Shown in pieces: positions 21,334 to 22,976 of a stretch of 22,976 bases of DNA. Origin of the DNA: Candidatus Uhrbacteria bacterium (GTDB lineage: Bacteria > Patescibacteriota > Patescibacteriia > UBA9934 > GWF2-40-263); NCBI GenBank assembly GCA_016205995.1, contig JACQSJ010000023.1, positions 1 through 22,976 on the forward strand. Direction: 5' to 3'. A program made the translations under genes and the position numbers. Numbering within the stretch: position 1 is the first letter of the stretch; every line of letters starts with the position of its first letter. The notes below the pieces were generated by a model. That model ran no database searches. It was not told the origin of the DNA and saw only the letters and a program-made list of their open reading frames with translations.

Positions 21334-22400
21334 ATGCCTGTATGAACATTGCCATCGGAATGAAAATTACTCAGGGCCCGTTCGGTGGAGGAAACCAATT
21401 CGGGAAATACCTCTCTTCATTCTTACAAAACCTGGGGCACCATGTTTTTTTTGATCTCGACTGCGACAAGCTTGATATCATCCTGCTTACCGATCCACGG
21501 ACGTCCATGCAATCTGTCACCTTTGGACCACTCGAGATCATGCGCTACGTCAATGACATCAACTCATCCGTCTTACTCGTCCAACGGATAAATGAATGTG
21601 ACGAACGCAAAGGAACCCACGGTCTCAACCGACTCCTGTCTGCCGCCAACGGAATCATGGACCATACGGTCTTCATCTCTTCCTGGCTTGAACGGTTGCA
21701 TCGAAAACAAAACCTCTTCACCAAGAACAGCTCCGTGATAAAAAATGGAGCTGACCGTTCTGTCTTTACGTATCAACGGAAACAACTTCCAACGGATCGA
21801 AAGATTCGACTGGTGACCCACCACTGGAGCGCGAACTGGAACAAGGGTTGGGACGTCTACTCTCATCTTGACCAATTACTCGCCACAACCAACCTTGGCG
21901 AGCAACTCGAGTTCTCATATATCGGCAATGTCCCTGCAAAGACCTCCCTCAAGGTCACGAACATCATTCCCCCCCTGTCGGGAGCTGAGCTTGCACAGGA
22001 ACTGCACCGACATAATGTATACATCTCTGCTTCTGTCAACGAACCTGCCGGAATGCACCACATCGAAGGTGCATTGTGTGGTCTTCCGCTCCTCTATCGC
22101 AATAGTGGCGCCCTCCCTGAGTATTGCAATGGCTATGGAATCCGTTTCGACGGAGTAACCGATTTCAAAGAATGCCTTGAGACGCTCGTGGAGCAGTACG
22201 ACGTCTTTGCCCAACATATGTCTCGCTACAACCATACAAGCGAGCGTATGTGCCAAGAATATCTTGACCTGTTCGAACGGATACTGCGTCACCGAGACGG
22301 CATCCTCTCGCACAGGCAAAGAAAAAACTTCTCTCTCTTGCATAAGTTTGTGATCCGTGGCTGGCAAAATGTGTACCGGCTTACGTCAATGGTAGAATAG
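21330..22400 (+). CDS. Glycosyltransferase-like protein (GT-B fold, divergent)
   Basis: A 356-aa protein. The N-terminal half opens with MKITQGPFGGGNQFGKYL (11-28) and contains SVLLVQRINECDERKG (80-95). The C-terminal half has LEFSYIGNVP (193-202) and an EX7E-like pair Glu238/Glu246 in NEPAGMHHIEGALCGLP, followed by LLYRNSGALPEY (254-265), as in GT4 enzymes. The ATG at 21330 has GGAG 5 bases upstream and overlaps the gmd stop (ATGA); a second ATG at 21342 is possible. Further upstream in-frame codons lie inside gmd. Donor and acceptor unknown. Confidence 0.82.
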   Translation: MNACMNIAIGMKITQGPFGGGNQFGKYLSSFLQNLGHHVFFDLDCDKLDIILLTDPRTSMQSVTFGPLEIMRYVNDINSSVLLVQRINECDERKGTHGLNRLLSAANGIMDHTVFISSWLERLHRKQNLFTKNSSVIKNGADRSVFTYQRKQLPTDRKIRLVTHHWSANWNKGWDVYSHLDQLLATTNLGEQLEFSYIGNVPAKTSLKVTNIIPPLSGAELAQELHRHNVYISASVNEPAGMHHIEGALCGLPLLYRNSGALPEYCNGYGIRFDGVTDFKECLETLVEQYDVFAQHMSRYNHTSERMCQEYLDLFERILRHRDGILSHRQRKNFSLLHKFVIRGWQNVYRLTSMVE

Positions 22401-22412
22401 ATTTGACGATCT

Positions 22413-22976
22413 ATGTTCAAAAAAAAAATCGATTACTTTTTTTGGGCAAGCTATCGTCGAAGAATGATCGATGCTCTTTTATTGAAGAACATCTCCCTGT
22501 TCCACGGCATCGTTCTCGATATAGGTGGTAGGGATCGTGGTCGTTTCCAAAAACCCAAAAACCAGGTCGAACGCTGGATCTTTGCCGACATCAACCCGAC
22601 CCACCGCCCAGACCTACTGTTGGACGTGGCAAACATGCCCGTTGTCCAAACAAATAGCATCGACGTGATCAGCGCATGTGAACTCTTTGAACATGTGAAA
22701 CGAATTGACGCTGGCCTGCTAGAATGCCGTCGCGTCCTGAAGCCCTCTGGGCTTCTGATTATCACGGTCCCGTTTCTCTATCCTGTCCACGCAGACCCGC
22801 ACGATTACCAACGGTGGACAGAAGTGAAATGGAGAGAGACGCTTGAAGAGATGGGATTTTCCATAGAAAGCTGTATCGTGATGGGGGGATTCTTTACTGT
22901 TGTTGCCGACGAATTGAAGATGCTCATACGGTCATTTTCCAAACCGATTCGTTGGATCCTCGCTCCGCTCATACCC
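22413..22976 (+). CDS. SAM-dependent methyltransferase-like protein, partial (runs off window end)
   Basis: The frame opens at ATG 22413 and stays open for 188 codons to the window edge. After a Lys-rich start (MFKKKIDYFF), motif I reads VLDIGGRDRG (about 33-42), which departs from the usual GxGxG. An acidic ADINP follows, and then CELFEHV and CRRVLKPSGLLIITVPFLYPVHADPHDYQRWT, which are typical of Methyltransf_11 proteins in glycan clusters (phrases given in part). The start lies 12 bases after the preceding stop and lacks a clear Shine-Dalgarno sequence. A run of ten A's encodes the first lysines. Confidence 0.82.
   Translation, partial: MFKKKIDYFFWASYRRRMIDALLLKNISLFHGIVLDIGGRDRGRFQKPKNQVERWIFADINPTHRPDLLLDVANMPVVQTNSIDVISACELFEHVKRIDAGLLECRRVLKPSGLLIITVPFLYPVHADPHDYQRWTEVKWRETLEEMGFSIESCIVMGGFFTVVADELKMLIRSFSKPIRWILAPLIP

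Noticed and set aside
1..22976. TGA reassigned as glycine, as in some CPR lineages
   Set aside because: TGA ends several genes exactly at ATGA junctions, and the frames read cleanly with the standard code.

Overview
The window is a surface-biogenesis locus, most likely from a Patescibacteria/CPR bacterium (Parcubacteria-like). This rests on gene content: cohesin- and dockerin-bearing secreted proteins, a giant beta-strand-repeat exoprotein, fused O-antigen-ligase/TPR proteins and a tightly packed glycan cluster. No rRNA, tRNA or ribosomal-protein gene is present to fix the taxonomy, so treat the placement as an inference. TGA works as a normal stop (several ATGA junctions), which argues against the recoded Gracilibacteria/SR1 lineages. 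Base composition looks close to 50% GC by eye, with a visibly GC-richer stretch at about 15.95-17.7 kb.

Region 1 (1-8101, all on the minus strand) encodes exported surface proteins. In transcription order these are a 491-aa cohesin protein with six copies of an unrecognised ~38-residue repeat, a 291-aa Cys-rich protein with a polyglycine linker and a C-terminal dockerin, a 413-aa cohesin protein with a C-terminal membrane anchor, and then a >1432-aa beta-repeat protein whose C-terminus lies outside the window. The first three sit within 30 bases of each other behind an extended -10 promoter and form a compact candidate cohesin/dockerin set. The giant gene follows after a 164-base gap that contains two hairpins.

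Region 2 (8288-15717, minus strand) is a glycan assembly operon. Three consecutive paralogous O-antigen-ligase/polymerase-like membrane proteins with C-terminal TPR-like repeats are separated by 6 bases each. They are followed by a polyprenyl-phosphate sugar-phosphate transferase that would start lipid-linked glycan synthesis. The operon ends in an intrinsic terminator.

Region 3 (15769-22976, plus strand) diverges from region 2 across a 51-base intergenic spacer. It encodes a UDP-sugar epimerase (UDP-glucuronate 4-epimerase-like), a glycosyltransferase, two methyltransferases, a second glycosyltransferase, GDP-mannose 4,6-dehydratase, a third glycosyltransferase and a partial methyltransferase. 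Most neighbours overlap by 4-31 bases, which indicates one translationally coupled operon.

Taken together, region 3 would make and transfer activated (deoxy)sugars, region 2 would initiate, polymerise and/or ligate the glycan, and region 1 supplies exported proteins that display or receive surface material. That last link is inferred from adjacency only. There is no gene-free stretch longer than 300 bases, and I saw no tRNA, rRNA, CRISPR array, insertion sequence or attachment site.
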